Origin: DATESN01 sp035270785
GTDB lineage: Bacteria > Bacillota > Clostridia > Lachnospirales > Lachnospiraceae
Length of the DNA stretch: 57,180 nt
Assembly: GCA_035270785.1 (NCBI GenBank)
Contig: DATESN010000011.1
Span: forward strand, 1-57,180
Direction of reading: 5' to 3'
Shown here: piece after piece, positions 7,915 to 16,692 of the stretch
How positions within the stretch are numbered: position 1 is the first letter of the stretch
Layout of the letters: every line of letters starts with the position of its first letter
Position numbers and translations under genes: made by a program
The notes under the pieces: generated by a model
Database searches by the model: none
What the model was told of the DNA's origin: nothing
What the model saw: only the letters and a program-made list of their open reading frames with translations

Positions 7915-9099
7915 CTAATTTAAATATGCTTCGCCTTTTAAATAAGCCTCAATTGTATGTGCGTCTTTGTCGCCTCGACCTGACAAACATATAATCATAG
8001 CATCTTTCTTTTTCATATTTTTAGCCTTTTTAAATGCATATGCCAGTGCATGTGCGCTTTCAATAGCCGGAATGATTCCTTCTAATTTGCATAATTCAAT
8101 CAGCGCATCCATAGCTTCTACATCGGTAACGGAAACATATTTTGCCCTTTTCGTATCTTTTAAATAGGCATGTTCCGGACCAACTCCCGGATAATCAAGC
8201 CCTGCTGAAATGGAATGAGCTAGTTCTACATTACCATCTTCATCTTGTAACAAATAAGAACGCATACCATGTAATGTTCCTGGACGACCAAGAGCCATGG
8301 CTGATGCATGTTGTCCTGTCTCAATACCAAAACCCGCTGCTTCAACCCCAATTAATTCAACTTCTTTATCTTCTAAAAATTCACTAAACATTCCAATGGA
8401 ATTGGAGCCTCCACCAACACACGCAATCACTGTTTCTGGAAGTCTACCTTCTTTTTCAAGGAATTGTCTTCTTGCTTCCACACTAATAATTTTTTGAAAC
8501 TCTTTTACCATCTTAGGATATGGATATGGACCTACTGCAGACCCGATAATATAAAAGGTATCTTCTGCTTCTTTTGCCCATGTTCGGATTGCTTCATTGG
8601 TTGCGTCTTTTAACGTATTACTTCCTGATGTTACACTTACAACTTTTGCACCAAGCATCTCCATACGCATGACATTAAGATGTTGTCTTTCTATATCTTC
8701 ACTACCCATGTATACTGTACATTCCATGTTAAATAGGGCTGCTCCCGTTGCGGTTGCAACACCATGTTGTCCTGCTCCTGTTTCCGCAATAATTTTGGTT
8801 TTTCCCATTCTTTTTGCAAGAAGTATTTGACCTATTACATTATTAATTTTATGAGCTCCCGTATGGTTTAAATCTTCTCTTTTTAGATAAATCTTAGGTC
8901 CATATTTTTCAGTGAGTCGCTGTGCAAGATAAAGGGGTGTTTCCCTACCTACATACTCTTTCAAATAATAATGATATTCTTCCAGAAACTTCGGATCTTT
9001 CAATGCCTTATGAAAGGCAGTTTCTAACTCTGATAATGTGTTCATTAATGACTCACTCACATACTGTCCACCAAATTCTCCGTAATATGATTTATTCAC
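7915..9099 (-). CDS. trpB: Tryptophan synthase beta subunit
   Basis: A 394-residue PLP enzyme that condenses indole with serine to give tryptophan. HTGAHKINN carries the PLP-binding lysine, ETGAGQHGVATA and GGGSNSIG are standard. I place the start at the GTG at 9097-9099 (protein VNKSYYGEFGG): AGGAG lies five bases upstream, and family members begin at this point. An in-frame ATG further upstream at 9160-9162 would add 21 residues with no homology and would overlap trpF. It is followed closely by trpA. Confidence 0.97.
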   Translation of the reverse strand: MNKSYYGEFGGQYVSESLMNTLSELETAFHKALKDPKFLEEYHYYLKEYVGRETPLYLAQRLTEKYGPKIYLKREDLNHTGAHKINNVIGQILLAKRMGKTKIIAETGAGQHGVATATGAALFNMECTVYMGSEDIERQHLNVMRMEMLGAKVVSVTSGSNTLKDATNEAIRTWAKEAEDTFYIIGSAVGPYPYPKMVKEFQKIISVEARRQFLEKEGRLPETVIACVGGGSNSIGMFSEFLEDKEVELIGVEAAGFGIETGQHASAMALGRPGTLHGMRSYLLQDEDGNVELAHSISAGLDYPGVGPEHAYLKDTKRAKYVSVTDVEAMDALIELCKLEGIIPAIESAHALAYAFKKAKNMKKKDAMIICLSGRGDKDAHTIEAYLKGEAYLN

Positions 9100-9158
9100 A
9101 TTTACTCCTATCCGCACGTTGCAAACATGCAAAAAAATTAATCGCTGAATCTGCATTT

Positions 9159-9803
9159 TCACTCAACTATTCTTACCATTCTAACAAACTCTTTTATTTT
9201 CACTGGGTTTTTACCAACTGTTTCATTATCAAATTCCACTCCGCTAGATACGTCCAACACATCTGGATGGATCTTTTCTATTGCCTCCCTACAATTGTCA
9301 GGGGTAAGTCCACCTGCTAAAAAAAGAATCTTTTCATCTTTTCTACTATTTTTTAGCAAAGTCCAATCAAAGGTTTCTCCGCTACCTGAATTCTTGCCAT
9401 CATACAAATATCCTGCGATATTTGAACAATGATAGGGTGCCTCATCTAAGGGCTCATCGGTTACTTGTATCGCTTTTATTATGGGGATATTGACGGTTTC
9501 AAATACTTCTTTCGATAAAAAGCCATGAACTTGTATATAATGAAACCCCAATTTTTCAATCTCGATTACTTGTTCTTTGGTGGGAGACACCGTAACTGCC
9601 ACTGTTTTTATATCACCTTTATGTAATACTTCAAGAATTCTTCTAGCATTATCAATGGAATTATTCCGCTTGCTCTTCTCATAAAAAAGTACAATTCCAG
9701 CAAATTCAACTTTTTCCTCCAATAGATAGGAGGCTTCTGCCGGATTTGTTAATCCACAGATTTTAATCTTAGGGGTCATCTTAAACTCCATTCTTTCTTT
9801 CAT
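9159..9803 (-). CDS. trpF: Phosphoribosylanthranilate isomerase
   Basis: A TIM-barrel isomerase of up to 214 residues that performs the Amadori rearrangement of phosphoribosylanthranilate to CdRP. KICGLTN near the N-terminus holds the catalytic Cys, and LAGGLTPDN and DVSSGVE are the phosphate-binding loops. Two starts are plausible: the ATG at 9801-9803 with AGGTG, or the ATG at 9777-9779 (protein MTPKIKICG), which also has GGAG six bases upstream. The latter fits the family N-terminus better. It lies between trpC and trpB. Confidence 0.96.
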   Translation of the reverse strand: MKERMEFKMTPKIKICGLTNPAEASYLLEEKVEFAGIVLFYEKSKRNNSIDNARRILEVLHKGDIKTVAVTVSPTKEQVIEIEKLGFHYIQVHGFLSKEVFETVNIPIIKAIQVTDEPLDEAPYHCSNIAGYLYDGKNSGSGETFDWTLLKNSRKDEKILFLAGGLTPDNCREAIEKIHPDVLDVSSGVEFDNETVGKNPVKIKEFVRMVRIVE

Positions 9804-9813
9804 CTTTCACCTA

Positions 9814-10605
9814 TTATAACATGTTATTTGTGAAAATATCTTTCCATTTAAGTGCCAATTTTTCCGGATATTCTGTTTCCATAAAAACAGTTCCAATAAG
9901 CAGTGCATTGACCCTACATTTCTTTAAAAATATAATATCATCGTCATTACTAATTCCGCTTTCCGATACCAATAATGTTTCTTCTGGTATGAGTCTGGAA
10001 AGCCTTTTAGTAACATGCAAATCGACACTAAAATCATTAAGATTACGATTATTCACTCCTATCATCTTAGCTTCTAATTCAATGGCTCTTCTCATTTCTT
10101 CTTCATCGTGTACTTCCACAAGTACATCCATTCCGAGAAGATAGGCTAATTCATACAACATCTTCATCTCCTTATCCTGTAAAATTGCAGCAATTAGAAG
10201 AATACAATCTGCTCCTATTATTTTTGATTCATATACCTGATAGGGATCAATTATAAAGTCTTTTCGAATCATCGGTAAATTCGAAATACTTCTAATTTCC
10301 TTAAAATATTCTATACTTCCCTGAAAATGATCCTCTTCTGTAAGACAGGAAATGGCATCCATAGAAGAATTATATTGCCTTATCCGATCTGTTACATTCA
10401 TTTTTTGATTCATTTTACCATGACTGGGGGACGCATTTTTAAACTCTCCAATAATAGAAAGTCCTTTTTTAGCCATTGCCTCCATAAAGGGAATGGATTC
10501 TCTGGTTGATTCCAATGCCATACTCTTCATTTTATCTTCTGACACTTCCTGTTTTTGCTGGATTAATCTCTTTTTCTTGTCTTCTACAATCTTATCCAAT
10601 ATCAT
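9814..10605 (-). CDS. trpC: Indole-3-glycerol phosphate synthase
   Basis: A 263-residue TIM-barrel enzyme that closes the indole ring of CdRP. IGEFKNASPSHG (catalytic Lys), RKDFIIDPYQV, GVNNRNL and VSESGI are all present and length is normal. It follows trpG by only 20 bp, the position where trpD lies in most full trp operons. GGAGG precedes the start. Confidence 0.97.
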   Translation of the reverse strand: MILDKIVEDKKKRLIQQKQEVSEDKMKSMALESTRESIPFMEAMAKKGLSIIGEFKNASPSHGKMNQKMNVTDRIRQYNSSMDAISCLTEEDHFQGSIEYFKEIRSISNLPMIRKDFIIDPYQVYESKIIGADCILLIAAILQDKEMKMLYELAYLLGMDVLVEVHDEEEMRRAIELEAKMIGVNNRNLNDFSVDLHVTKRLSRLIPEETLLVSESGISNDDDIIFLKKCRVNALLIGTVFMETEYPEKLALKWKDIFTNNML

Positions 10606-10625
10606 TTTTTATTGTATCCTCCAAT

Positions 10626-11195
10626 CTATATTTTTCCATTTACAAAGTTTTCAATAATTCTTTTTCCGTGCTCTGTATAAATAGATTCCGGGTGAAATTG
10701 TAATCCTACTACAGGATATTCTTTATGCTTTAATGCCATAATTTCCCCATCAGATGTCCTTGCCATTACTTGTAAGCACTCTGGAATATTTTCTTCTAAA
10801 ACCGCTAAGGAATGATACCTGGCAACTTTTAATGGTGAGTTAATTCCTGTAAAGATACTGGTTCCTTCATGCTCCATTTTGCTTTGTTTTCCATGGAAGA
10901 CTTTTTTTGCATAGGTAACCGTTCCACCAAATGCTTCTCCAATACACTGATGTCCCAGGCAAACCCCTAGAATAGGTATGAACTCAAAAAAATTTTTTAC
11001 AATGTCAATACAAATGCCAGCCTCTTTAGGACTCTTTGGTCCTGGGGAAAGCACTATTTTTTCAGGATTCATTTTTGTAATCTCTTCTATTGTAATCTCA
11101 TCATTTCGAATTACTTTGATATTATTTGTAAATATTCCCATATACTGATATAAATTATAGGTGAAAGAATCATAATTATCAATTAAGAGTATCAT
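10626..11195 (-). CDS. trpG: Anthranilate synthase, glutamine amidotransferase component
   Basis: A 189-residue class I glutamine amidotransferase that feeds ammonia to TrpE. The nucleophile Cys is in GVCLGHQ, the catalytic His-Glu in LQFHPES, and LSPGP is the oxyanion region. The protein ends after the amidotransferase domain, so it is not a TrpG-TrpD fusion. Its start overlaps the trpE stop by 4 bp, indicating translational coupling. This type of subunit sometimes also serves p-aminobenzoate synthase; no pabB-like gene is present here. Confidence 0.96.
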   Translation of the reverse strand: MILLIDNYDSFTYNLYQYMGIFTNNIKVIRNDEITIEEITKMNPEKIVLSPGPKSPKEAGICIDIVKNFFEFIPILGVCLGHQCIGEAFGGTVTYAKKVFHGKQSKMEHEGTSIFTGINSPLKVARYHSLAVLEENIPECLQVMARTSDGEIMALKHKEYPVVGLQFHPESIYTEHGKRIIENFVNGKI

Positions 11196-12601
11196 AAATT
11201 TTCCTCCTCTACTAATGTTTTTGCAAGAGCCATCACTTTATTACAACATTCCTGATATTCACTACTTCCTACCGAATCCATAACGATGCCTGCCCCTGCT
11301 TGTAAATAGACTTTATCTTTTTTCTTTATCATCGTTCGAATAGTAATACAAAAATCCATGTTGCCATTAAACCCTAAATAACCAGTTGCTCCACCATACA
11401 GACCTCTACGAACCGTTTCTAATTCATCAATGATTTCCATTGCTCTAATCTTAGGTGCTCCGCTTAATGTCCCTGCTGGCAAAAAAGAGGTAATCAAATC
11501 CAATGGATGGAATTCTCCTTTTTTCTTGCCCTCTACCAAAGAAACAATATGCATTACATGAGAGTAATTCTGCACTTTCATAAACTCAGTTACTTTAACG
11601 GTCCCAAACTCAGCAATTTTCCCCATATCGTTTCGTGCCAAATCTACTAGCATAACGTGTTCTGCTCTCTCTTTTTCATCTTGTAAAAGCTCATCTTTTA
11701 ATAATTGATCTTCCTCCTCATCCCTACCTCTTCGCCTTGTACCTGCAATAGGACAGGTATACACTTTATTATCTATTTGCTTTACAATCATTTCAGGGCT
11801 ACTCCCTATAATTTCAAACTCGCCAAAGTTAAAATAATATAAATAGGGGGATGGATTTAATTCCCTTAGTTCTTTATAGAGTTCTAACCCATCTTGTTTT
11901 GTTTCAATAGTCCATCTTTGTGAAAGTACTGTTTGAAATACATGCCCCTCTTTAATATAACTTTTTATTTTTTCAACTTTCTCTATGTAGTCATTTAGAG
12001 AATCCGTTTTCTGAATAATCTTTCCATCATGAACAAATTCCTTCTTTGTTTCTTTTATGCTTGCCCTTACTAATTCAATTAACTCTTCTGCCCTTTTTTC
12101 TCCAACCCTTCTTCCTTCTTCCGTATCTTCTTCTAGTATAACCCCCGTCATAGTCTCCGCCCTATGATCAATAGAAATGAACTCTTTTGTTAACATCAAT
12201 TGTATGGTTTCAATGCCAATATCGTTTGGATTCTCATCAGGAAGAACTTCCGAATATCTTGCAAAATCATAAGCCAAACTGCCTACCAATCCGCCCAGCA
12301 TGGCCAACTCTCCATCATCTTTTGTTACCTCAAATTCACTATAATATTCTTTTAACAATTTCAAAGGATTCCCCTCTTTTGTAATTACTTCCCCTAATTT
12401 ATTGGTTATTACCAAACTATTTCCTTTGGAAGCAATCGTTTCTTCAGGATTAATTCCAAAAAATGAAAATCTACCATTTTCTTTGTCATAACTTTCTAAC
12501 AAAAAACTCTTTTGATTTTTTGCAATCCCTTCAAACATGGATATTGCCGTTTCATTTACAATACTTACCGTCTTTTTATATGCCCTTAATTTACGTTTCA
12601 T
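11192..12601 (-). CDS. trpE: Anthranilate synthase component I
   Basis: A 469-residue chorismate-using enzyme that, with TrpG, makes anthranilate. The N-terminal LLESYDKENGR corresponds to the tryptophan feedback site (LLES), and the catalytic domain carries IGSSPEMIVK, PIAGTRRRG and LPAGTLSGAPK. Feedback inhibition by tryptophan is therefore expected. It is the first gene of the trp operon, with GGGAGG eight bases before the ATG, and is preceded by a tRNA-Trp T-box leader. Confidence 0.97.
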   Translation of the reverse strand: MKRKLRAYKKTVSIVNETAISMFEGIAKNQKSFLLESYDKENGRFSFFGINPEETIASKGNSLVITNKLGEVITKEGNPLKLLKEYYSEFEVTKDDGELAMLGGLVGSLAYDFARYSEVLPDENPNDIGIETIQLMLTKEFISIDHRAETMTGVILEEDTEEGRRVGEKRAEELIELVRASIKETKKEFVHDGKIIQKTDSLNDYIEKVEKIKSYIKEGHVFQTVLSQRWTIETKQDGLELYKELRELNPSPYLYYFNFGEFEIIGSSPEMIVKQIDNKVYTCPIAGTRRRGRDEEEDQLLKDELLQDEKERAEHVMLVDLARNDMGKIAEFGTVKVTEFMKVQNYSHVMHIVSLVEGKKKGEFHPLDLITSFLPAGTLSGAPKIRAMEIIDELETVRRGLYGGATGYLGFNGNMDFCITIRTMIKKKDKVYLQAGAGIVMDSVGSSEYQECCNKVMALAKTLVEEENL

Positions 12602-12632
12602 GGTCTATTCCTCCCTTTGTTCATAAAAATAT

Positions 12633-12675
12633 AAAAAAAATACACGTATCCTCTGTCTTAAACAGGGACGTGTAT
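12633..12675 (-). terminator. Attenuator terminator of the trp T-box
   Basis: ATACACGT pairs with ACGTGTAT around an inner CCTGT/ACAGAGG stem and is followed by a run of eight T. It follows the T-box antiterminator sequence and ends 31 bp before trpE, as expected for the alternative terminator of a T-box riboswitch. Confidence 0.9.
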
Positions 12676-12960
12676 CACGTGGTGCCACCCATATTCTTAG
12701 AATAAATTGATAAAAAAAAAGTATCTTCCTTTATCGGAAAATACACGCCACCAATTGACTCTAACTCTTACAGATACAGAAATAGTTATTTCGATATCCT
12801 CCTCCTATAACGTAGAGGTTACGGCTAGGGTTACTAAATTCTATTTCACCTTCGCTTCTCACAAACCCATTCCTGAAAGCTATTCATATCGGTTCCCACC
12901 ATTCCCGACTCTCTGTGATGTTTAGTCTACCAGTACTATTTTGATCAATGAATTTTTCTT
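12633..12960 (-). promoter_or_regulatory. T-box riboswitch sensing uncharged tRNA-Trp
   Basis: The leader has the Stem I elements AGAGAG and GGTGGGAACC, and a specifier loop GAA-TGG-G with TGG (Trp) at 12867-12869. The base stem CACAGA/TTTGTG closes directly beside the specifier. The antiterminator T-box is TGGCACCACG at 12678-12687; its TGGC pairs with the GCCA end expected of bacterial tRNA-Trp (discriminator G). The terminator hairpin follows. Low tryptophan leaves tRNA-Trp uncharged, which stabilises the antiterminator and turns on trpEGCFBA. The last part is CCACG where CCGCG is common. Confidence 0.95.
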
Positions 12961-12969
12961 ATTTTAATT

Positions 12970-12999
12970 AATATATCATTGGATAACTCATCCTGTCAA
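12970..12999 (-). promoter_or_regulatory. SigA-type promoter of the trp operon
   Basis: A perfect TTGACA (12994-12999), an 18-bp spacer and TATATT (12970-12975) lie just upstream of the T-box leader and downstream of the chemoreceptor terminator. Transcription should begin near 12963. Confidence 0.75.
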
Positions 13000-13014
13000 T
13001 CAATATTTGATTTC

Positions 13015-13051
13015 AAAAAACCTGTCAACCTTTTTCAAAAAGGTTGACAGG
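13015..13051 (-). terminator. Intrinsic terminator of the chemoreceptor gene
   Basis: CCTGTCAACCTTTTT pairs perfectly with its complement around a one-base centre and is followed on the minus strand by TTTTTTG. It sits 12 bp after the stop codon and just upstream of the trp promoter. Confidence 0.9.
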
Positions 13052-13062
13052 GGAAATCATTT

Positions 13063-14775
13063 TTATTTTACTAAAAACATCTCTGCAATTTCATTTAATT
13101 TTTCAACAGATACCATACAATTTTCAACTAATTCATAATTTTTAACTGTTTGGGTTACAACATCTGTTGTTTTTTCAGCAATATCTGTTACTCCCATGGT
13201 TGATTCGTTTACAGTAGAATTAATACCATCTAATGCAACTACAATTTCTGAAATCGTATTCGTCAAAGTGCTTATAGATTCCTCTATTTTTTCCATACTA
13301 TCCTTAAATATGACTGCGTCATCACTATATTGAACACTTACTTCTCTAAATTGATCATAATCCTTATTAACAACATTCTCTAAAAAGTCTGCTGTCTCAA
13401 CTAAACTTTCTGTCATTTTAGATACTACAAGATTTACTTCTTTTACAATGGAGTTAATATCTCCTACTGTTTTAGAAGTTTGATTTGCCAAATTACCAAT
13501 TTCTGTTGCAACAACAGCAAATCCTTTTCCTGCTTCCCCTGCTCTTGCAGCTTCAATGCTTGCATTTAAAGCAAGTAATCCTGTTTGAGAAGAGATTGCC
13601 ATAATAGCATCTGTTAATTCATTAATCTTTTCTACCGCTTTAGAATCTTCAATGGCAATTTTAGTTTTTTCTTTTACATTGCTAAACATAATTTCTGTAC
13701 GTTTACTAGCAGCTTCTGTTGTGTTTTTCAGTTCTTTTGCTCTTTCCATTACTTTTCCGGATATTTCTTCTCCTTCTATAGATAATGTCTTAATATCGGT
13801 AGCACCCTTTTGCATATGCCCCATATTGCTATTAATTGTCTCCGTAGTTGCTGCTGTTTCTTCCATACTTGCAGCTAGTTCCTCTGTCGTTGCAGAATTA
13901 TCTGTACACATACTATTGATATCATTGCTAATTGACTTAATTAATGTAATATCTCCTGTAATTTGATGACTTACACCTTCTATCTCAGTCACCATATCCC
14001 TAAGATTAGAACGCATTCCCGATACTGCCCGTGCCATAGCCCCTACTTCATCTTTTCTACTTCGAATCTTTCGTACTCTAGAACTACTTGCTTTAAAGTT
14101 AAAAGTTGATGTTTCCATAACAACTTCCGTTACTAATTTAATTGGTCTTGAAATAATCGTTCCAAATCCATACGCTACAAACACAAAAAGTATAATAATC
14201 AAAACAACCATTATAATTGCTGTTTTAGCCATTTGTGTCATTGGCGCCATAATTTCTTTTTCATCAACGGTAATAACCAAAATACTATTGTCTTCTAATA
14301 CTGTATATCCCGCGTATTTTTGGACTCCCTTAAATAAATAACTTGTTACTCCATCTACAGGATGTGCACCACCTTGAATTTGCGTCACAAGTCCAGATAC
14401 AACCTCATTTTCAACAGCTGCTCCCACTTTTTCTTGGGTTGGATGATACTGCATAATCCCATCTGATGTAACTAAATATGCATAAGAAGTATTCATGCCA
14501 TCTAGCTTTACATCGGATAAAAGTTCTGCATAACTCTCATATTCCAAAGTACCCTTTTGAACAAGCTCCATATCCACCAACTTGCCATATGCAGAGATTA
14601 AATCCATCATACTCGATTGCGTTGTCTTCGAGGTGTTTTCTTCCTGCCTGGAAATAATAAAAAATATACTTGCACTTGTAGCAATAACCACCGAAATCAA
14701 TACCAATATCATAATTTTGAATCTTATTGATTGCAAAAAACTCACCTTACCTTTTTGCTCATTTTCTTTAGCCAT
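13063..14775 (-). CDS. Methyl-accepting chemotaxis protein
   Basis: A 570-residue transmembrane chemoreceptor. The N-terminus has one membrane segment at about 18-40, an extracellular Cache-like sensor of roughly 150 residues (TSDGIMQYHPTQEKVG), a second segment at about 188-210, a HAMP linker and a cytoplasmic signalling domain whose hairpin tip reads AINELTDAIMAISSQTGLLALNASIEAARAG-like sequence (tip around SSQTGLLALNASIE). It should modulate CheA. I chose the ATG at 14773-14775 because GGAGGA lies six bases upstream; an ATG 18 bp earlier has none. The ligand is unknown. It is a single-gene unit with its own terminator. Confidence 0.93.
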   Translation of the reverse strand: MAKENEQKGKVSFLQSIRFKIMILVLISVVIATSASIFFIISRQEENTSKTTQSSMMDLISAYGKLVDMELVQKGTLEYESYAELLSDVKLDGMNTSYAYLVTSDGIMQYHPTQEKVGAAVENEVVSGLVTQIQGGAHPVDGVTSYLFKGVQKYAGYTVLEDNSILVITVDEKEIMAPMTQMAKTAIIMVVLIIILFVFVAYGFGTIISRPIKLVTEVVMETSTFNFKASSSRVRKIRSRKDEVGAMARAVSGMRSNLRDMVTEIEGVSHQITGDITLIKSISNDINSMCTDNSATTEELAASMEETAATTETINSNMGHMQKGATDIKTLSIEGEEISGKVMERAKELKNTTEAASKRTEIMFSNVKEKTKIAIEDSKAVEKINELTDAIMAISSQTGLLALNASIEAARAGEAGKGFAVVATEIGNLANQTSKTVGDINSIVKEVNLVVSKMTESLVETADFLENVVNKDYDQFREVSVQYSDDAVIFKDSMEKIEESISTLTNTISEIVVALDGINSTVNESTMGVTDIAEKTTDVVTQTVKNYELVENCMVSVEKLNEIAEMFLVK

Positions 14776-14990
14776 TTGAAATCCTCCAATCATATTTAGG
14801 GGGTAATCTATTATTCATATTCTACCACATTTTATAATTGTTTCATACACTTTTTGTTCTATTTTGAGCTTTTTCGACATAAAAATGCCTACAAATAGAA
14901 AAAAATTATATTTGACTTGCAAAAAAATATATTTACGTTAAACTATATAAGGCAACGTTTATAATAAATTGAAAGTATAGAGGTTTTTTT

Positions 14991-16628
14991 ATGATAAGTG
15001 CAAGCAATGTAACATTACGAATTGGCAAAAAAGCGTTATTCGAAGACGTTAATATTAAATTTACCGAAGGCAACTGCTATGGTCTTATTGGGGCTAATGG
15101 AGCAGGAAAATCAACTTTTTTAAAGATCCTTTCTGGACAGTTAGAAACAACCAGCGGCGACATTATTATGACTCCTGGTCAAAGACTTTCTTTCTTGGAA
15201 CAAGATCACTTTAAATATGATGAATATACCGTTATGGATACCGTTATTATGGGTAACAAACGCCTTTATGAGATAATGAAGGAAAAAGATTCAATCTACG
15301 CAAAAGAGGATTTTACTGATGAAGATGGAATAAAAGCAAGTGAACTAGAAGGTGAATTTGCAGAAATGGATGGATGGGAAGCAGAACCCAATAGTGCCAT
15401 GTTATTAAACGGACTTGGAATTGAATCTTCTTGTCATTATTCCCTTATGAAAGACTTAACCGGTAGTGAAAAAGTAAAGATTCTTCTAACAAAGGCTCTT
15501 TTTGGTAATCCTGATATTCTCCTTCTTGATGAACCTACAAACCATTTGGATTTAGATGCCATCGCTTGGTTAGAGGAATTCCTAATTAATTTTGAAAACA
15601 CTGTAATTGTAGTATCCCATGATCGTTACTTCCTTAATAAAGTTTGTACTCATATCGCTGATATTGATTACGGTAAGATTCAACTTTATGCAGGTAACTA
15701 CGATTTCTGGTATGAATCTAGTCAATTAATGGTGAAACAAATGAAAGATGCAAATAAGAAAAAAGAGGAAAAAATGAAAGAGTTACAAGAATTCATTACT
15801 CGTTTTTCGGCCAATGCTTCTAAATCAAAACAAGCTACCTCAAGAAAAAAAGCTTTGGATAAAATAGAACTTGATGATATTCGACCATCTAGTAGAAAAT
15901 ACCCTTATATTGACTTTCGACCAGAAAGAGAAATTGGAAATGAAGTTCTTAGTGTGGAAGGTATTTCCAAAACAATCAATGGAGAAAAATTGCTGGATAA
16001 TATTTCTTTCCTTGTTGGGCATGAAGATAAAATTGCTTTTGTTGGTAGTAATGAACTTGCAAAAACTACGTTATTCAAAATCTTAGTTGGAGAATTAGAA
16101 CCAGATTCAGGAACTATCAAATGGGGTATTACTACAACACATACGTATTTTCCAAAAGATAATACAGAAGAATTTGATAACGATTACACCATTGTTGAAT
16201 GGTTATCTGGCTATTCCCCTATTAAAGACGTTACTTATGTTCGTGGTTTCTTAGGGCGCATGCTTTTTGCTGGTGAAGATGGCATTAAAAAAGTTAAAAT
16301 ATTAAGTGGTGGTGAAAAAGTTCGTTGCCTTCTTTCAAAAATGATGATTTCAGGTGCTAATTGCTTAATTCTTGACGAACCTACCAATCATTTGGATATG
16401 GAATCGATCACTGCTCTTAATAATGGATTGGTTAAATTTAATGGGGTTGAACTACTTTCCTGTCACGATCATCAAGTTGTTCAGACTACTGCAAATCGCA
16501 TCATTGAAATTCTTCCTGACGGTTCTTTGATTGATAAGATTACCAATTATGACGATTACCTTGAAAGTGATCAAATGGCTAGAAAACGTACCATTTATAA
16601 TTCAAATATAGAAGAAGACGAAAATTAA
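14991..16628 (+). CDS. ABC-F family ATPase
   Basis: A 545-residue soluble protein with two ABC domains joined by a charged linker (about 240-285) and no membrane segments, as in ribosome-associated ABC-F proteins. Domain 1 has a standard Walker A (GANGAGKST), domain 2 an altered one (GSNELAKTT). The first signature is altered (LTGSEK), the second standard (LSGGEK). Both Walker B motifs are LDEPTNHLD. Thus one composite ATP site looks intact and the other degenerate. The family acts on the ribosomal E site in translation or antibiotic protection; which role applies here is not visible. A terminator follows. Confidence 0.93.
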   Translation: MISASNVTLRIGKKALFEDVNIKFTEGNCYGLIGANGAGKSTFLKILSGQLETTSGDIIMTPGQRLSFLEQDHFKYDEYTVMDTVIMGNKRLYEIMKEKDSIYAKEDFTDEDGIKASELEGEFAEMDGWEAEPNSAMLLNGLGIESSCHYSLMKDLTGSEKVKILLTKALFGNPDILLLDEPTNHLDLDAIAWLEEFLINFENTVIVVSHDRYFLNKVCTHIADIDYGKIQLYAGNYDFWYESSQLMVKQMKDANKKKEEKMKELQEFITRFSANASKSKQATSRKKALDKIELDDIRPSSRKYPYIDFRPEREIGNEVLSVEGISKTINGEKLLDNISFLVGHEDKIAFVGSNELAKTTLFKILVGELEPDSGTIKWGITTTHTYFPKDNTEEFDNDYTIVEWLSGYSPIKDVTYVRGFLGRMLFAGEDGIKKVKILSGGEKVRCLLSKMMISGANCLILDEPTNHLDMESITALNNGLVKFNGVELLSCHDHQVVQTTANRIIEILPDGSLIDKITNYDDYLESDQMARKRTIYNSNIEEDEN

Positions 16629-16636
16629 ATACAAAG

Positions 16637-16668
16637 AAAAGTACCTGTAGACTTTTACAGGTACTTTT
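16637..16668 (+). terminator. Intrinsic terminator after the ABC-F gene
   Basis: A 13-bp perfect stem AAAAGTACCTGTA / TACAGGTACTTTT with a short loop ends in a four-T run on the plus strand, nine bases after the stop codon. Confidence 0.8.
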
Positions 16669-16692
16669 CAATTCAATAAAGAAAGGTACATT

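Noticed and set aside
9100..9162. An N-terminal extension of trpB from an upstream ATG
   Set aside because: It adds 21 residues unlike any TrpB and overlaps trpF, while a GTG with AGGAG at ideal spacing starts at the family N-terminus.
10606..11195. A trpG-trpD fusion to explain the missing trpD
   Set aside because: TrpG is 189 residues and ends after LQFHPES and a short helix, with no TrpD glycine-rich motifs in any frame nearby.
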